In this document: piece after piece, positions 20,144 to 32,192 of the stretch
Numbering within the stretch: the stretch's first letter is position 1
Layout: every line of letters begins with the position of its first letter
DNA from: Rossellomorea marisflavi
GTDB lineage: Bacteria > Bacillota > Bacilli > Bacillales > Bacillaceae_B
Length of the DNA: 64,000 nucleotides
NCBI GenBank assembly: GCA_003667865.1
Contig: CP033051.1
Coordinates: 1,185,001 to 1,249,000, forward strand
Direction: 5' to 3'
Position numbers and translations under genes: made by a program
The notes under the pieces: model-generated
The model's database searches: none
Seen by the model: only the letters and a program-made list of their open reading frames with translations
Told to the model about the DNA's origin: nothing

Positions 20144-20569
20144 GTGGCTAAAAAAGTAATTAAAATGGTAAAATTACAAATTCCTGCTGGTAAAGCAAAT
20201 CCAGCACCACCGGTTGGTCCTGCATTAGGTCAAGCTGGTGTTAATATCATGGGATTCTGTAAGGAGTTCAACGCTCGTACAGCTGACCAAGCTGGTTTAA
20301 TCATTCCGGTTGAAATCACGGTATTTGAGGACCGTTCATTTACATTCATCACAAAAACTCCACCTGCTGCTGTTCTTCTAAAGAAAGCTGCTGGTATCGA
20401 GTCAGGATCAGGTGAACCAAATCGTAACAAAGTCGCTACTTTAAAGCGTGACAAGGTACGTGAAATCGCTGAAACAAAAATGCCTGATTTAAATGCTGCT
20501 AGTGTTGAATCTGCTATGCGCATGGTAGAAGGAACTGCACGTAGTATGGGTATCGTTATCGAAGACTAA
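20144..20569 (+). CDS. rplK: 50S ribosomal protein L11
   Basis: 141 aa from the GTG at 20144 (AAGGAGGTG upstream); the in-frame extension to 20099 is leader. It has the characteristic [33 protein letters not shown] and [10 protein letters not shown], with a C-terminal rRNA-binding domain ending [17 protein letters not shown]. It forms the GTPase-associated stalk base with 23S rRNA and is the thiostrepton target region. It is cotranscribed with rplA. Confidence 0.97.
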   Translation: MAKKVIKMVKLQIPAGKANPAPPVGPALGQAGVNIMGFCKEFNARTADQAGLIIPVEITVFEDRSFTFITKTPPAAVLLKKAAGIESGSGEPNRNKVATLKRDKVREIAETKMPDLNAASVESAMRMVEGTARSMGIVIED

Positions 20570-20601
20570 TACCCAGTAGTTGTAGTTTTCTTATGAACGG
20601 A

Positions 20602-20633
20602 GGTTGCGAAGATGGAATTTGTCTCTCGCAACC
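20602..20633 (+). promoter_or_regulatory. hairpin in the rplK-rplA spacer
   Basis: GGTTGCGA (20602-20609) pairs perfectly with TCGCAACC (20626-20633) across a 16-nt loop, followed by TTTATTC. It lies 52 nt before rplA. It could be an L1-responsive element, an mRNA processing site or a weak attenuator. Confidence 0.5.
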
Positions 20634-20685
20634 TTTATTCGTGGGAGGTTATTCCGCTAAAACCACATTCGAGGAGGAAATGAAA

Positions 20686-21384
20686 ATGGCTAAAAAAGGT
20701 AAAAAGTATCTTGAAGCTCAAAAGCTTGTAGATCGTACACAAGCATATTCTGTTGAAGAAGCAATTGAACTAGTTAAAAAGACTAGCGTTGCTAAATTTG
20801 ATGCTACAGTTGAAGTAGCATTCCGTTTAGGTGTTGACACACGTAAAAATGATCAACAAATCCGTGGAGCAGTAGTACTTCCAAACGGAACTGGTAAAAC
20901 TCAAAAAGTATTAGTATTTGCTAAAGGTGAAAAAGCGAAAGAAGCTGAAGCAGCTGGTGCAGATTTTGTAGGAGATGCAGATTTAATCGCGAAAATCACG
21001 CAAGGTTGGTTTGAGTTTGATGTAATCGTTGCTACTCCTGATATGATGGGTGAAGTTGGTAAACTTGGTCGTGTATTAGGACCTAAAGGTTTAATGCCAA
21101 ACCCTAAAACAGGAACTGTTACATTTGATGTAGAAAAAGCTGTTAACGAAATCAAAGCAGGTAAAGTAGAGTACCGTGCTGATAAAGCTGGTAACATACA
21201 TGCTCCGATTGGTAAAGTATCCTTCGATAACGAGAAGTTAGTTGAAAACTTCACGACTTTATATGATACAATGCTTAAAGCGAAGCCAGCAGCTGCTAAA
21301 GGAACATACATGAAGAACGTTGCAGTAACTTCAACTATGGGTCCTGGAGTAAAAGTTGACGCTTCTACATTCTCTGTAAAGTAA
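20686..21384 (+). CDS. rplA: 50S ribosomal protein L1
   Basis: 232 aa from the ATG after GAGGAGGAAATGAAA; upstream in-frame codons form the leader. It has the two-domain L1 fold with the signature [22 protein letters not shown] (about 121-142). It forms the L1 stalk at the E site and in many bacteria binds its own mRNA as a repressor. Codon use is strongly biased, as in all the ribosomal genes here. Confidence 0.97.
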   Translation: MAKKGKKYLEAQKLVDRTQAYSVEEAIELVKKTSVAKFDATVEVAFRLGVDTRKNDQQIRGAVVLPNGTGKTQKVLVFAKGEKAKEAEAAGADFVGDADLIAKITQGWFEFDVIVATPDMMGEVGKLGRVLGPKGLMPNPKTGTVTFDVEKAVNEIKAGKVEYRADKAGNIHAPIGKVSFDNEKLVENFTTLYDTMLKAKPAAAKGTYMKNVAVTSTMGPGVKVDASTFSVK

Positions 21385-21394
21385 GAAATTGGTA

Positions 21395-21423
21395 TTGACT
21401 TCAAATTAGTAGTCAATTATAAT
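21395..21423 (+). promoter_or_regulatory. SigA promoter of rplJ-rplL
   Basis: TTGACT (21395-21400), 17-bp spacer, perfect TATAAT (21418-21423), directly after rplA. Confidence 0.85.
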
Positions 21424-21429
21424 AGATTT

Positions 21430-21590
21430 TGTTGTTAAAAATGAATACATTTGTACCGTAGACAGTAGGTGCTGATCAAAAGGCTTAATTTTCCTACCGA
21501 GGTAATTGCGATAAAAAAGACGTTTACTTTAGACGTTTGCAATGCCGTTATGTCTATTTCGATATAGCGGTATTTTTTATTGACCGGTAT
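21430..21590 (+). promoter_or_regulatory. L10 leader (ribosomal protein autoregulatory RNA)
   Basis: The ~160-nt leader between the promoter and rplJ contains the GTAGACAGTAGGTGC...CCTACCGAGGTAATTGCG core typical of L10(L12)4-binding leaders. It ends in a terminator hairpin (ATGCCGTTATGTC...GATATAGCGGTAT then T-run, 21542-21578). Binding of L10-L7/L12 is expected to favour termination. Confidence 0.8.
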
Positions 21591-21625
21591 AAATGTTCAT
21601 CAGTAAATCTACAGGAGGTGTAATG

Positions 21626-22126
21626 ATGAGCAGCATTCTTGAACAAAAGAAACAACTTGTAGACGAAATCACAGACAAGTTTAAAAACAGTATGTCAACA
21701 ATTATTGTAGACTACCGTGGATTAGACGTTTCTGAGGTTACGGAACTACGTAAACAATTACGTGAAGCTGGCATCGAATTCAAAGTATTCAAAAATACAA
21801 TGACTCGTCGTGCCGCTACAGCAGCTGGGTTTGAAGGATTAGATGAAGTTCTTACAGGACCAAACGCAATCGCTTTCTGTGATACAGAAGTAGTTGCACC
21901 TGCAAAGATCATCAATGATTTCGCGAAAAAACACGAAAACCTTGAAATCAAAGCTGGTATTATCGAAGGAACTGTTACTTCAGTTGAAGATGTTAAAGCA
22001 ATTGCTGAACTACCTTCACGCGAAGGACTACTTTCTATGCTTCTCAGCGTGCTTCAAGCACCAATCCGCAACTTCGCATTGGCTACCAAAGCAGTTGCAG
22101 AACAAAAAGAAGAGCAAGGCGCGTAA
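21626..22126 (+). CDS. rplJ: 50S ribosomal protein L10
   Basis: 166 aa from the second of two adjacent ATGs (21623 and 21626) behind AGGAGGTG. It contains [26 protein letters not shown] and [12 protein letters not shown]. The C-terminal helix that binds L7/L12 dimers ends [11 protein letters not shown]. With L12 it forms the stalk that recruits translational GTPases, and it binds its own leader at 21430-21590. Confidence 0.97.
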   Translation: MSSILEQKKQLVDEITDKFKNSMSTIIVDYRGLDVSEVTELRKQLREAGIEFKVFKNTMTRRAATAAGFEGLDEVLTGPNAIAFCDTEVVAPAKIINDFAKKHENLEIKAGIIEGTVTSVEDVKAIAELPSREGLLSMLLSVLQAPIRNFALATKAVAEQKEEQGA

Positions 22127-22189
22127 GCTAAGGCTTATCGGCTAAAAAAATAAACCTAAAACACAACCATTTAAGGAGGAAATTTTAAA

Positions 22190-22552
22190 ATGACTAAAGA
22201 GCAAATCATTGACGCGATTAAAGAAATGTCTGTTCTTGATCTTAACGATCTTGTAAAAGCTATTGAAGAAGAATTTGGTGTAACTGCTGCTGCTCCTGTA
22301 GCTGTAGCTGGTGCTGCTGGTGGAGACGCTGCTGCAGAGAAAACTGAATTTGATGTAATTCTTGAGAGTGCTGGAGCACAAAAAATCAAGGTTATCAAAG
22401 TTGTTCGTGAAATCACTGGACTTGGACTTAAAGAAGCGAAAGAACTTGTTGATAACACTCCAAAACCACTTAAAGAAGGTATCGCTAAAGAAGAAGCTGA
22501 AGAGCTTAAAGCGAAACTTGAAGAAGTTGGAGCTGGCGTAGAAATCAAGTAA
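22190..22552 (+). CDS. rplL: 50S ribosomal protein L7/L12
   Basis: 120 aa. The N-terminal dimerisation region ([30 protein letters not shown]) is joined by an Ala-rich hinge (about 35-50) to the C-terminal factor-binding domain ([35 protein letters not shown]). AAGGAGGAAA precedes the ATG. A strong terminator follows. Confidence 0.97.
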   Translation: MTKEQIIDAIKEMSVLDLNDLVKAIEEEFGVTAAAPVAVAGAAGGDAAAEKTEFDVILESAGAQKIKVIKVVREITGLGLKEAKELVDNTPKPLKEGIAKEEAEELKAKLEEVGAGVEIK

Positions 22553-22567
22553 TGACAACATAAGAGG

Positions 22568-22595
22568 AAAGCTCGCTATTAAGGCGGGCTTTTTT
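22568..22595 (+). terminator. terminator after rplL
   Basis: AAAGCTCGC pairs with GCGGGCTTT around TATTAA and is followed by a T-run. Confidence 0.85.
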
Positions 22596-22629
22596 CTACT
22601 TCACAATTCATTTGCAATGGAGTGGTTCT

Positions 22630-23229
22630 ATGTCTGAACATTACTATAGTCAAAACCCAGATGTGGAAAGTGATCCGCAGTACATATCTGATCAGTTGCT
22701 AGGAAATTCTTTTCGCTTCAAGACAGATCAAGGAGTATTTTCAAAGAATGCCATTGACTTTGGTTCCAAGGTCTTAATTGAAACGTTCCAAATGCCGATT
22801 GTAGAAGGATTGTTACTTGATGTAGGGTGTGGCTATGGACCAATTGGTCTGTCAATTGCTAAACACAACCCTGAACGAAATGTCCATATGGTAGATGTGA
22901 ACAATCGAGCACTAGAGCTTGCGAAAGAAAATGCTAGCAAACATAACATCATGAATGTGGAAATCTATCAAAGTGATATCTACAATGAAGTCAAAGTAAG
23001 TGGGTTTGCTGCGATTGTAACAAATCCTCCAATTCGTGCAGGTAAAGATGTCGTTCACAAGATCCTGCTAGATGGATATGACTTATTAGCAGAGGGTGGA
23101 GAAATGTGGTCTGTCATTCAAAAGAAGCAAGGTGCTCCATCTGCTATGAAAAAACTAGAAGAAGTATATGGTAATGTTGAATTAGTCAATCGTGAGAAGG
23201 GATACTATATTTTGAAATCGGTGAAGTGA
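22630..23229 (+). CDS. ybxB: YbxB, class I SAM-dependent methyltransferase (RsmC-like)
   Basis: 199 aa from the ATG after GGAGTGG. It has SAM-binding motif I LLLDVGCGYGPIGLSIA (near residue 55), an acidic motif II VDVNNRALELA, and motif IV TNPPIRAGK, the NPP signature of N6/N2 nucleic-acid methylases. It resembles the C-terminal half of RsmC, which methylates 16S rRNA G1207; the substrate of this half-size form is inferred. Position between rplL and rpoB is conserved in Bacillus. Confidence 0.92.
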   Translation: MSEHYYSQNPDVESDPQYISDQLLGNSFRFKTDQGVFSKNAIDFGSKVLIETFQMPIVEGLLLDVGCGYGPIGLSIAKHNPERNVHMVDVNNRALELAKENASKHNIMNVEIYQSDIYNEVKVSGFAAIVTNPPIRAGKDVVHKILLDGYDLLAEGGEMWSVIQKKQGAPSAMKKLEEVYGNVELVNREKGYYILKSVK

Positions 23230-23366
23230 AATTCATTGACGGAATAATAGCCCTATGATAGTATTATAAAATGCAAAAATATTATTTTCCGGAATTATGT
23301 CTATATGTATATATTATGGGCATAATGGAAAAGATTATAAAATAATAGCTCGTCATGTGAAACTGA

Positions 23367-23396
23367 GGTTTTATAGTAAAACCCTTTTTCTTTTTG
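23367..23396 (+). terminator. terminator-like hairpin in the rpoB leader
   Basis: GGTTTTA (23367-23373), TAG loop, TAAAACC (23377-23383), then CTTTTTCTTTTTG. It lies 80 nt before the rpoB start, so it either ends the ybxB transcript or attenuates rpoBC expression. I found no convincing -35/-10 pair in the 246-nt spacer. Confidence 0.65.
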
Positions 23397-23475
23397 TCTT
23401 AAGTAGATTTGGTTATATTTTCTACCATAAGGCATATAGACGCAACCAAAACGCTTGATTTGAGGGGTGAATCAG

Positions 23476-26400
23476 TTGACAGGTCAACTTGTTCAGTATG
23501 GACGACACCGCCAACGCAGAAGTTTTGCGCGTATCAGTGAAGTTTTAGAATTACCAAACCTTATTGAAATCCAAACATCCTCGTATCAATGGTTTCTTGA
23601 TGAGGGTTTAAGAGAAATGTTCCGCGACATTTCTCCAATTGAGGACTTCACTGGTAATCTCTCTTTAGAGTTTATTGATTATAGCTTAGGAGAGCCAAAA
23701 TACTCGGTGGATGAATCAAAGGAAAGAGATGTTACTTACTCTGCACCGTTAAGAGTGAAAGTCCGTCTTGTAAACAAAGAAACTGGTGAAGTAAAGGATC
23801 AGGATGTATTCATGGGAGATTTCCCATTGATGACAGACACTGGTACATTCGTAATTAACGGAGCTGAACGTGTTATCGTTTCTCAGTTAGTTCGTTCACC
23901 TAGTGTGTATTACAGCGGAAAATTAGATAAAAACGGTAAAAAAGGTTTTACCGCAACAGTAATTCCAAACCGCGGAGCTTGGCTTGAGTATGAAACAGAT
24001 GCCAAAGATGTTGTACATGTAAGAATTGACAGAACTCGTAAATTGCCGGTAACGGTTCTTTTACGTGCCCTCGGGTTTGGCTCTGATCAAGAAATCATCG
24101 ATGTGATTGGTGATAACGAATACCTTCGTAATACGCTTGAAAAAGATAATACGGAGAGTATTGAAAAAGCGTTACTTGAAATTTATGAGCGTCTACGCCC
24201 AGGTGAACCACCAACAGTAGAAAATGCTAAGAGTTTACTTGTTTCAAGATTCTTCGATCCAAAACGCTATGATTTAGCAAATGTTGGTCGATACAAAATG
24301 AACAAGAAACTACACATCAAAAACCGTCTATTCGGTCAAACATTAGCAGAGACTCTAGCAGATCCAGAAACAGGCGAGGTAATCGCTGAAAAAGGAACTC
24401 AATTAGACCGTCGTATGCTAGATAAGATTATTCCATACTTAGAAAATGGAGTAGGATTTAAGGATCTTAAAAATTCAGGTGGAGTATTAGATGAAGACGT
24501 TACGCTTCAATCTATTAAAATTTACTCACCGAATGACGAAGGTGAACAAGTTATTAATATTATTAGTAACGCCTTTGTTGATGAAGAGATTAAGTATATT
24601 ACTCCTGCAGACATCATTTCTTCTATATCATACTTTTTCAATCTACTTCACGGAGTAGGGTTAACAGATGATATTGACCATTTAGGAAATAGACGTTTAC
24701 GTTCTGTTGGTGAGTTATTACAAAATCAATTCAGAATTGGTCTATCTCGTATGGAGCGTGTTGTTCGTGAAAGAATGTCAATTCAAGACACAGCAACAAT
24801 TACGCCTCAACAATTAATTAATATCCGACCTGTAATTGCTTCTATTAAAGAGTTCTTTGGTAGCTCGCAATTATCTCAGTTCATGGATCAAACGAACCCA
24901 CTTGCAGAATTAACGCATAAGCGTCGTCTATCTGCATTAGGGCCTGGTGGATTAACACGTGAACGTGCTGGATTCGAAGTACGTGACGTTCACTACTCTC
25001 ACTACGGTCGTATGTGTCCAATTGAAACGCCAGAGGGTCCAAACATTGGATTAATTAACTCATTATCTTCATATGCAAAAGTAAATCGTTTCGGATTTAT
25101 CGAAACACCGTACAGACGTGTTGACCCTGAAACAGGCAAAGTAACGTCTCGTATGGATTACCTAACAGCTGATGAAGAAGATAACTATGTAGTTGCACAG
25201 GCAAATGCTCGTCTTGGAGATGATGGTTCATTCTTAGATACAGACATTATTGCTCGTTTCCGTGGTGAGAACACTGTTGTTCCACGCGAAAGAATTGACT
25301 ACATGGATGTATCACCTAAACAGGTTGTTTCTGCCGCGACAGCATGTATCCCATTCTTAGAGAATGACGATTCAAACCGTGCTCTTATGGGAGCGAACAT
25401 GCAACGTCAAGCAGTTCCATTAATGCAACCTGAGTCACCTATTGTAGGTACTGGTATGGAGCACGTTTCTGCGAAAGATTCAGGTGCTGCAGTAATTTGT
25501 AGACATGAAGGTATTGTGGAGCGAGTTCAAGCGAATTCTGTATGGGTTCGTCAAGTGAAAGTAATCGATGGTCAAGAAACCAAAGGGGATCTTGATAAAT
25601 ATAAACTTCAAAAATTCGTACGTTCTAACCAAGGAACATGCTACAACCAACGTCCGATTGTAAGCGAAGGTAACCGAGTAACGAAAGGTGAAATCCTTGC
25701 GGATGGTCCATCTATGGAGCTAGGAGAATTAGCTCTAGGTAGAAACGTAATGGTTGGTTTCATGACATGGGATGGTTATAACTACGAGGATGCTATTATC
25801 ATGAGTGAGCGTCTTGTAAAAGATGACGTTTATACGTCTATTCATATTGAAGAATATGAATCAGAATCTCGTGACACGAAGCTTGGACCTGAAGAAATTA
25901 CACGTGATATTCCGAACGTTGGGGAAGACGCACTGCGTAACCTTGATGATCGTGGAATCATTCGTATTGGTGCAGAAGTAAAAGACGGAGATTTACTTGT
26001 TGGTAAGGTTACGCCAAAAGGTGTTACAGAACTAACAGCAGAAGAACGTCTATTGCATGCAATCTTCGGTGAAAAAGCCCGTGAAGTTCGTGATACGTCA
26101 TTACGTGTACCACACGGTGGCGGAGGTATCATTCATGATGTTAAGGTCTTCAATCGCGAAGACGGAGATGAGTTACCACCAGGCGTTAACCAATTAGTTC
26201 GTGTATATATCGTTCAGAAACGTAAGATTTCTGAGGGAGATAAAATGGCCGGACGACATGGTAACAAAGGGGTTATCTCTAAGATTCTTCCTGAGCACGA
26301 TATGCCATATCTACCTGATGGAACACCAATTGATATCATGTTAAATCCTTTAGGGGTACCTTCTCGTATGAATATCGGTCAGGTACTAGAGCTGCACTTA

Positions 26401-27033
26401 GGAATGGCTGCACGTTATTTAGGTATCCATGTCGCGTCTCCAGTATTTGACGGAGCTCGAGAAGAAGATGTTTGGTCAACGATTGAAGAAGCTGGAATGG
26501 CAAGAGATGCTAAGACCGTTCTTTATGATGGTAGAACAGGTGAACCGTTTGATAACCGTGTATCAGTAGGAATCATGTATATGATCAAACTTGCTCACAT
26601 GGTTGACGATAAATTACATGCTCGTTCAACAGGACCATACTCACTTGTTACGCAACAGCCACTTGGTGGTAAAGCACAATTTGGTGGTCAGCGTTTCGGA
26701 GAGATGGAGGTTTGGGCACTAGAAGCATATGGTGCTGCTTATACACTACAAGAGATTTTGACTGTAAAGTCGGATGATGTTGTGGGTCGTGTGAAAACGT
26801 ATGAAGCAATTGTCAAGGGTGAAAATGTTCCTGAACCTGGAGTACCAGAGTCCTTTAAGGTATTAATTAAAGAGCTTCAGAGCTTAGGTATGGATGTAAA
26901 AATCCTTTCTAGTACAGAAGAAGAAATTGAAATGCGTGACCTTGAAGATGAAGAAGAGGCACAGCAGGCAGATACTTTAAATGTAGCCGAAACAGACGCA
27001 CAAGAGTCTGAGACTGTAGGTACAAAGGAATAA
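23476..27033 (+). CDS. rpoB: DNA-directed RNA polymerase beta subunit
   Basis: 1185 aa from the TTG at 23476, which is about 7 nt after GAGGGG; a GTG at 23467 lies inside the ribosome binding site. The N-terminus is [24 protein letters not shown]. The rifampicin-binding cluster ([19 protein letters not shown], then [13 protein letters not shown], from about residue 459, with His481) looks wild type. The C-terminal [21 protein letters not shown] segment is intact. An acidic tail ([14 protein letters not shown]...) ends the protein. Confidence 0.98.
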   Translation: MTGQLVQYGRHRQRRSFARISEVLELPNLIEIQTSSYQWFLDEGLREMFRDISPIEDFTGNLSLEFIDYSLGEPKYSVDESKERDVTYSAPLRVKVRLVNKETGEVKDQDVFMGDFPLMTDTGTFVINGAERVIVSQLVRSPSVYYSGKLDKNGKKGFTATVIPNRGAWLEYETDAKDVVHVRIDRTRKLPVTVLLRALGFGSDQEIIDVIGDNEYLRNTLEKDNTESIEKALLEIYERLRPGEPPTVENAKSLLVSRFFDPKRYDLANVGRYKMNKKLHIKNRLFGQTLAETLADPETGEVIAEKGTQLDRRMLDKIIPYLENGVGFKDLKNSGGVLDEDVTLQSIKIYSPNDEGEQVINIISNAFVDEEIKYITPADIISSISYFFNLLHGVGLTDDIDHLGNRRLRSVGELLQNQFRIGLSRMERVVRERMSIQDTATITPQQLINIRPVIASIKEFFGSSQLSQFMDQTNPLAELTHKRRLSALGPGGLTRERAGFEVRDVHYSHYGRMCPIETPEGPNIGLINSLSSYAKVNRFGFIETPYRRVDPETGKVTSRMDYLTADEEDNYVVAQANARLGDDGSFLDTDIIARFRGENTVVPRERIDYMDVSPKQVVSAATACIPFLENDDSNRALMGANMQRQAVPLMQPESPIVGTGMEHVSAKDSGAAVICRHEGIVERVQANSVWVRQVKVIDGQETKGDLDKYKLQKFVRSNQGTCYNQRPIVSEGNRVTKGEILADGPSMELGELALGRNVMVGFMTWDGYNYEDAIIMSERLVKDDVYTSIHIEEYESESRDTKLGPEEITRDIPNVGEDALRNLDDRGIIRIGAEVKDGDLLVGKVTPKGVTELTAEERLLHAIFGEKAREVRDTSLRVPHGGGGIIHDVKVFNREDGDELPPGVNQLVRVYIVQKRKISEGDKMAGRHGNKGVISKILPEHDMPYLPDGTPIDIMLNPLGVPSRMNIGQVLELHLGMAARYLGIHVASPVFDGAREEDVWSTIEEAGMARDAKTVLYDGRTGEPFDNRVSVGIMYMIKLAHMVDDKLHARSTGPYSLVTQQPLGGKAQFGGQRFGEMEVWALEAYGAAYTLQEILTVKSDDVVGRVKTYEAIVKGENVPEPGVPESFKVLIKELQSLGMDVKILSSTEEEIEMRDLEDEEEAQQADTLNVAETDAQESETVGTKE

Positions 27034-27083
27034 CTTGATAAGCAATTAGGGTTAGAACCTAGATTAAAAGGGAGGTAGGCCCC

Positions 27084-30000
27084 TTGCTAGATGTTAACAA
27101 TTTTGAGTATATGAAAATAGGTCTAGCTTCACCGGATAAGATTCGTTCGTGGTCTTATGGGGAAGTAAAGAAGCCAGAAACGATTAACTATCGTACATTA
27201 AAGCCCGAGAAGGACGGTCTATTCTGTGAAAGAATTTTCGGTCCAACAAAAGATTGGGAATGTCACTGTGGTAAATATAAACGTGTGCGTTATAAAGGCG
27301 TAGTTTGTGACCGATGTGGAGTAGAGGTTACAAAGGCAAAAGTTCGTCGTGAACGTATGGGTCATATTGAACTAGCAGCTCCGGTATCACATATTTGGTA
27401 TTTCAAAGGGATTCCAAGCCGAATGGGACTTGTCTTAGACATGTCCCCTCGCTCCCTTGAAGAAGTCATCTACTTTGCATCTTATGTTGTTACAGAACCA
27501 GGTGACACAGCACTTGAAAAGAAACAGCTCTTATCGGAAAAAGAATACCGTGCCTATCGTGAGAAGTACGGTGTGAAATTCCAAGCTGCAATGGGTGCAG
27601 AAGCAATTAAAAAGCTTCTTCAAGACATTGATTTAGATAAAGAGGCTGACTTCTTAAAAGAAGAATTAAAAACAGCACAAGGACAACGTCGTACTCGTGC
27701 CATTAAACGATTAGAAGTAGTAGAATCATTCAGACATTCTGGGAATGATCCGGATTGGATGATCCTGGATGTACTTCCGGTTATTCCACCTGAATTACGT
27801 CCGATGGTTCAATTAGATGGTGGTCGTTTTGCGACTTCAGATTTAAACGACTTATATCGTCGTGTAATCAACCGTAACAATCGTTTGAAACGTCTATTAG
27901 ATCTGGGAGCACCAAGCATTATCGTACAAAACGAAAAGCGTATGCTCCAAGAGGCTGTAGATGCTTTAATCGATAACGGTCGTCGTGGACGTCCAGTTAC
28001 TGGACCAGGAAACCGTCCTCTAAAATCTCTTTCACATATGTTAAAAGGGAAACAAGGTCGATTCCGTCAAAACCTACTAGGGAAACGTGTTGACTATTCT
28101 GGACGTTCGGTTATCGTCGTAGGTCCGAACTTAAAGATGTATCAATGTGGTTTACCTAAAGAAATGGCACTTGAGCTCTTCAAACCATTCGTAATGAAGG
28201 AATTGGTAGAAAAAGGTTTAGCTCATAACATTAAGAGTGCTAAGCGTAAAATTGAACGCGTTCAACCAGAAGTATGGGATGTGTTAGAAGAGGTTATTAA
28301 AGAACATCCAGTTCTATTAAACCGTGCCCCTACACTTCACAGACTAGGAATCCAAGCATTTGAGCCAACTCTAGTAGAAGGTAGAGCAATTCGCCTTCAC
28401 CCACTAGTATGTACAGCATATAATGCCGACTTTGATGGAGACCAAATGGCGGTTCACGTTCCATTATCATCTGAAGCTCAGGCTGAAGCTCGTATGCTTA
28501 TGCTAGCTGCACAAAACATCCTGAATCCGAAAGATGGTAAACCAGTTGTAACACCTTCACAGGATATGGTATTAGGAAACTATTATCTAACTCTTGAGAG
28601 AGAAGGCGCAATTGGAGAAGGTAAAGTATTTATGAATGCAAATGAAGCGCTTCTAGCGTATCAGAATGGTTATGTACACCTACATACACGTATTGGTGTT
28701 CAAGCTAAAGCATTAAACAATAAATCCTTTACTGATAAACAAAACAAACAAATCCTATTAACAACAGTAGGAAAGATTATATTTAATGAAATATTGCCAG
28801 ATTCATTCCCTTACATTAACGAGCCTACAAGAGAGAACCTTGAGGTAGCAACACCTGAAAACTACTTTGTAGATTCAACAGTTAATGTTAAAGAAGAATT
28901 AGCAAACCGTGAATTAATTAATCCATTCAAAAAAGGATTCCTTGGTAATATCATTGCTGAAGTGTTCAAACGTTTCCAGATTACAGAAACGTCTCGTATG
29001 CTTGATAAGATGAAAGACCTTGGTTTCAAATACTCTTCAAAAGCCGGTATTACAGTTGGTATTGCTGACATCGTGGTACTAGGTGAAAAAGAGGAAATCC
29101 TAAAAGAAGCACAAGCAAAAGTAGATAACGTATTAAAGCAATTCAAACGTGGTTTAATCACAGAAGATGAGCGTTATGATCGTGTTATTTCTATTTGGAG
29201 TGCTGCGAAGGATACAATTCAAGGTAAGTTAATGGCAACGCTTGATAAGCGAAATCCAATCTTCATGATGAGTGACTCTGGTGCCCGTGGTAACGCATCT
29301 AACTTTACGCAGCTTGCTGGTATGCGTGGTCTAATGGCCAACCCGGCTGGTCGTATCATTGAGTTACCAATCAAATCAAGTTTCCGTGAAGGTTTAACAG
29401 TATTAGAGTACTTTATCTCTACACACGGTGCTCGTAAAGGTCTTGCCGATACAGCACTAAAAACAGCCGATTCAGGTTACTTAACTAGACGTCTAGTAGA
29501 CGTTGCTCAAGATGTTATCGTACGTGAAGAGGACTGTGGAACAGATAGAGGATTACTAGTGCGTTCTATTAAGGACGGAACTGAAACGATTGAACCACTT
29601 GAAGAAAGATTAGTAGGTCGTTATTCTCGCCGCTCTGTGAAACACCCAGAAACAAAAGAAGTTATTGTTAGCGAGAATGAACTAATTACAGAAGATCTAT
29701 CTAAAACGATTATAGATGCAGGTATAGAGGAAGTTCATATTCGTTCTGCCTTTACATGTAATACGCGTCACGGTGTATGTGAAAAATGTTACGGTGTTAA
29801 CTTAGCAACAGGTTCGAAAGTTGAAGTTGGGGAAGCAGTAGGTATTATTGCGGCTCAATCAATTGGAGAGCCAGGAACACAGTTAACGATGCGTACATTC
29901 CATACAGGTGGGGTAGCAGGAGACGATATTACACAAGGTCTTCCGCGTATCCAAGAAATTTTCGAAGCGCGTAACCCTAAAGGGGTTGCTGTTATTTCTG

Positions 30001-30683
30001 AAGTTGAAGGTGTCATTACATCCATTACAGAAGGAAAAGACAGACAATATGAAATCACTGTACAAGGTGAAGTAGAGACTCGTTCGTATACAGCTCCTTA
30101 TACAGCCCGCCTGAAGTTCGGTGTAAATGATCGCGTACTACGTGGTCAAGAAATCACTGAAGGTTCAATTGATCCAAAAGAACTTCTAAAAGTGCGTGAC
30201 GTATCTGCAGTTCAAGAGTACTTACTTCGTGAAGTACAGAAGGTTTACCGTATGCAAGGGGTTGAAATCGGTGATAAGCACGTTGAGGTAATGGTACGTC
30301 AAATGCTACGTAAGGTACGTGTTATCGACGCTGGTGAAACAGATGTATTACCAGGTTCCTTACTTGATATTCACCAATTTAAGGATGCTAATACAAAAGC
30401 AATCCTTGAAGATAAGATACCTGCAACAGGTCGACCAGTACTACTTGGTATTACAAAAGCATCTCTTGAAACAGATTCATTCCTATCTGCAGCATCCTTC
30501 CAGGAAACAACTCGCGTGTTAACAGATGCAGCAATTAAAGGAAAACGAGACGAATTACTAGGTCTCAAAGAGAATGTAATTATTGGTAAACTTGTTCCTG
30601 CTGGGACAGGGATGCAGCGATATAGAAGAGCTGAACCAGTATTAGCAGAAACTGATATGGAACAAACGGTAACAGTAGAGTAA
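27084..30683 (+). CDS. rpoC: DNA-directed RNA polymerase beta' subunit
   Basis: 1199 aa with a TTG start after GGGAGGT. The N-terminal zinc site is in [20 protein letters not shown] (about 51-70). The catalytic [12 protein letters not shown] motif (about 450) holds the three Mg-binding aspartates. The bridge-helix/trigger-loop region includes [22 protein letters not shown] and the second zinc site includes [13 protein letters not shown]. It lacks the long lineage-specific insertions of Proteobacteria. It lies 50 nt after rpoB. Confidence 0.98.
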   Translation: MLDVNNFEYMKIGLASPDKIRSWSYGEVKKPETINYRTLKPEKDGLFCERIFGPTKDWECHCGKYKRVRYKGVVCDRCGVEVTKAKVRRERMGHIELAAPVSHIWYFKGIPSRMGLVLDMSPRSLEEVIYFASYVVTEPGDTALEKKQLLSEKEYRAYREKYGVKFQAAMGAEAIKKLLQDIDLDKEADFLKEELKTAQGQRRTRAIKRLEVVESFRHSGNDPDWMILDVLPVIPPELRPMVQLDGGRFATSDLNDLYRRVINRNNRLKRLLDLGAPSIIVQNEKRMLQEAVDALIDNGRRGRPVTGPGNRPLKSLSHMLKGKQGRFRQNLLGKRVDYSGRSVIVVGPNLKMYQCGLPKEMALELFKPFVMKELVEKGLAHNIKSAKRKIERVQPEVWDVLEEVIKEHPVLLNRAPTLHRLGIQAFEPTLVEGRAIRLHPLVCTAYNADFDGDQMAVHVPLSSEAQAEARMLMLAAQNILNPKDGKPVVTPSQDMVLGNYYLTLEREGAIGEGKVFMNANEALLAYQNGYVHLHTRIGVQAKALNNKSFTDKQNKQILLTTVGKIIFNEILPDSFPYINEPTRENLEVATPENYFVDSTVNVKEELANRELINPFKKGFLGNIIAEVFKRFQITETSRMLDKMKDLGFKYSSKAGITVGIADIVVLGEKEEILKEAQAKVDNVLKQFKRGLITEDERYDRVISIWSAAKDTIQGKLMATLDKRNPIFMMSDSGARGNASNFTQLAGMRGLMANPAGRIIELPIKSSFREGLTVLEYFISTHGARKGLADTALKTADSGYLTRRLVDVAQDVIVREEDCGTDRGLLVRSIKDGTETIEPLEERLVGRYSRRSVKHPETKEVIVSENELITEDLSKTIIDAGIEEVHIRSAFTCNTRHGVCEKCYGVNLATGSKVEVGEAVGIIAAQSIGEPGTQLTMRTFHTGGVAGDDITQGLPRIQEIFEARNPKGVAVISEVEGVITSITEGKDRQYEITVQGEVETRSYTAPYTARLKFGVNDRVLRGQEITEGSIDPKELLKVRDVSAVQEYLLREVQKVYRMQGVEIGDKHVEVMVRQMLRKVRVIDAGETDVLPGSLLDIHQFKDANTKAILEDKIPATGRPVLLGITKASLETDSFLSAASFQETTRVLTDAAIKGKRDELLGLKENVIIGKLVPAGTGMQRYRRAEPVLAETDMEQTVTVE

Positions 30684-30697
30684 CCGAATATAAATAC

Positions 30698-30735
30698 TCT
30701 GGCTCATTAAATCCTAAGAAATTTAATGAGCCAGA
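30698..30735 (+). terminator. perfect 15-bp hairpin after rpoC, no T-tract
   Basis: TCTGGCTCATTAAAT (30698-30712) pairs perfectly with ATTTAATGAGCCAGA (30721-30735). The following bases are AATTATTC rather than a T-run. It may act as a 3' stabiliser or partial terminator of rpoBC. Confidence 0.65.
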
Positions 30736-30753
30736 AATTATTCATAATCTTTG

Positions 30754-30782
30754 TTGACAATAAAAAGTGAAGATGATAATAT
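30754..30782 (+). promoter_or_regulatory. SigA promoter for rplGB and the str genes
   Basis: TTGACA (30754-30759), 17-bp spacer, TAATAT (30777-30782), about 50 nt before rplGB. Confidence 0.8.
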
Positions 30783-30830
30783 ATTCAAGGTTGCTCCTAT
30801 TTATTACCCTGTTACTTTGGAGGATGTAAC

Positions 30831-31079
30831 ATGTCTTATGAAAAAGTATCACAGGCGAAAGAAATAATTGTAGGAACAAAACAAGCAGTGAAAGCTCTGA
30901 AAAGTGGAGTAATAACAGAAGTGATCGTTGCAAAGGATGCTGATCCTAAAATCACTTCGAAAGTTATACAAACCGCAAATGAGATGCAAACACCTATTAC
31001 TACAGTGGATTCAATGAAGAAACTTGGTAAAGCGTGTGGAATTGAAGTTGGAGCAGCAGCTGTAGCGATCAAACAGTAA
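30831..31079 (+). CDS. rplGB: L7Ae-family RNA-binding protein YbxF (kink-turn binding)
   Basis: 82 aa of the L7Ae/L30e fold: [29 protein letters not shown], then [27 protein letters not shown]. These match the kink-turn-binding motifs of B. subtilis YbxF, which binds k-turn RNA in vitro; its cellular targets are unclear. It has its own promoter and precedes rpsL. Confidence 0.94.
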   Translation: MSYEKVSQAKEIIVGTKQAVKALKSGVITEVIVAKDADPKITSKVIQTANEMQTPITTVDSMKKLGKACGIEVGAAAVAIKQ

Positions 31080-31163
31080 AATAGTTTTTGTAGATTATCT
31101 TCTACAAGAACCTTATTTTTACCTTAAAATGAACCACCTGGATGTGTGGGCTTACAAATATAG

Positions 31164-31601
<438 letters not shown>

Positions 31602-31670
31602 TTAACTCTTAAAATGTAAAAACCTTACGATATAAGAGAATCATAACATTATCCGAAAGGAGGAAATCAC

Positions 31671-32141
31671 ATGCCACGTAAAGGTCCTGTAGCAAAAAGA
31701 GACGTTTTACCTGATCCAATGTACAATTCAAAATTAATCACTCGTCTTATCAATAAAATCATGGTGGACGGTAAAAGAGGTAAAGCTCAAAAGAAATTAT
31801 ATGCTGCTTTTGATATTATTGCTGAGCGCAGTGGTAAGGATGCTATGGAAGTATTCGATCAAGCACTTAAAAATATCATGCCAGTATTGGAAGTTAGAGC
31901 ACGTCGTGTAGGTGGAGCGAACTACCAAGTACCAGTTGAAGTTCGTCCTGACCGTCGTACTACTCTAGGTCTTCGTTGGTTAGTAAACTATTCTCGTCTT
32001 CGTGGTGAGAAGACTATGGAAGAGCGTTTAGCTAACGAAATCTTAGATGCTGCTAACAACACTGGAGCATCAGTTAAAAAGCGTGAAGACATGCACAAAA
32101 TGGCAGAAGCGAATAAAGCATTCGCTCACTACCGTTGGTAA
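31671..32141 (+). CDS. rpsG: 30S ribosomal protein S7
   Basis: 156 aa. Signature sequences [15 protein letters not shown] at the N-terminus and [17 protein letters not shown] near residue 80 identify it. S7 nucleates assembly of the 30S head and contacts E-site tRNA. AAAGGAGG precedes the ATG, 69 nt after rpsL. Confidence 0.98.
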   Translation: MPRKGPVAKRDVLPDPMYNSKLITRLINKIMVDGKRGKAQKKLYAAFDIIAERSGKDAMEVFDQALKNIMPVLEVRARRVGGANYQVPVEVRPDRRTTLGLRWLVNYSRLRGEKTMEERLANEILDAANNTGASVKKREDMHKMAEANKAFAHYRW

Positions 32142-32192
32142 TCTTCGCTTCATTATAAAAACTAAACTCATATTAGGAAGGAGAAATACCAA

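Noticed and set aside
20901-21416. 171-codon minus-strand ORF opposite rplA
   Set aside because: It is the shadow of a highly biased ribosomal protein gene on the other strand; no ribosome binding site and no known homologue.
22142-22561. Minus-strand ORFs opposite rplL
   Set aside because: They are frame shadows of rplL (Phe/Ser-rich or Ala/Ser-rich low-complexity products).
23467-23478. GTG start of rpoB at 23467
   Set aside because: It overlaps the ribosome binding site; the TTG at 23476 has correct spacing and gives the standard N-terminus.
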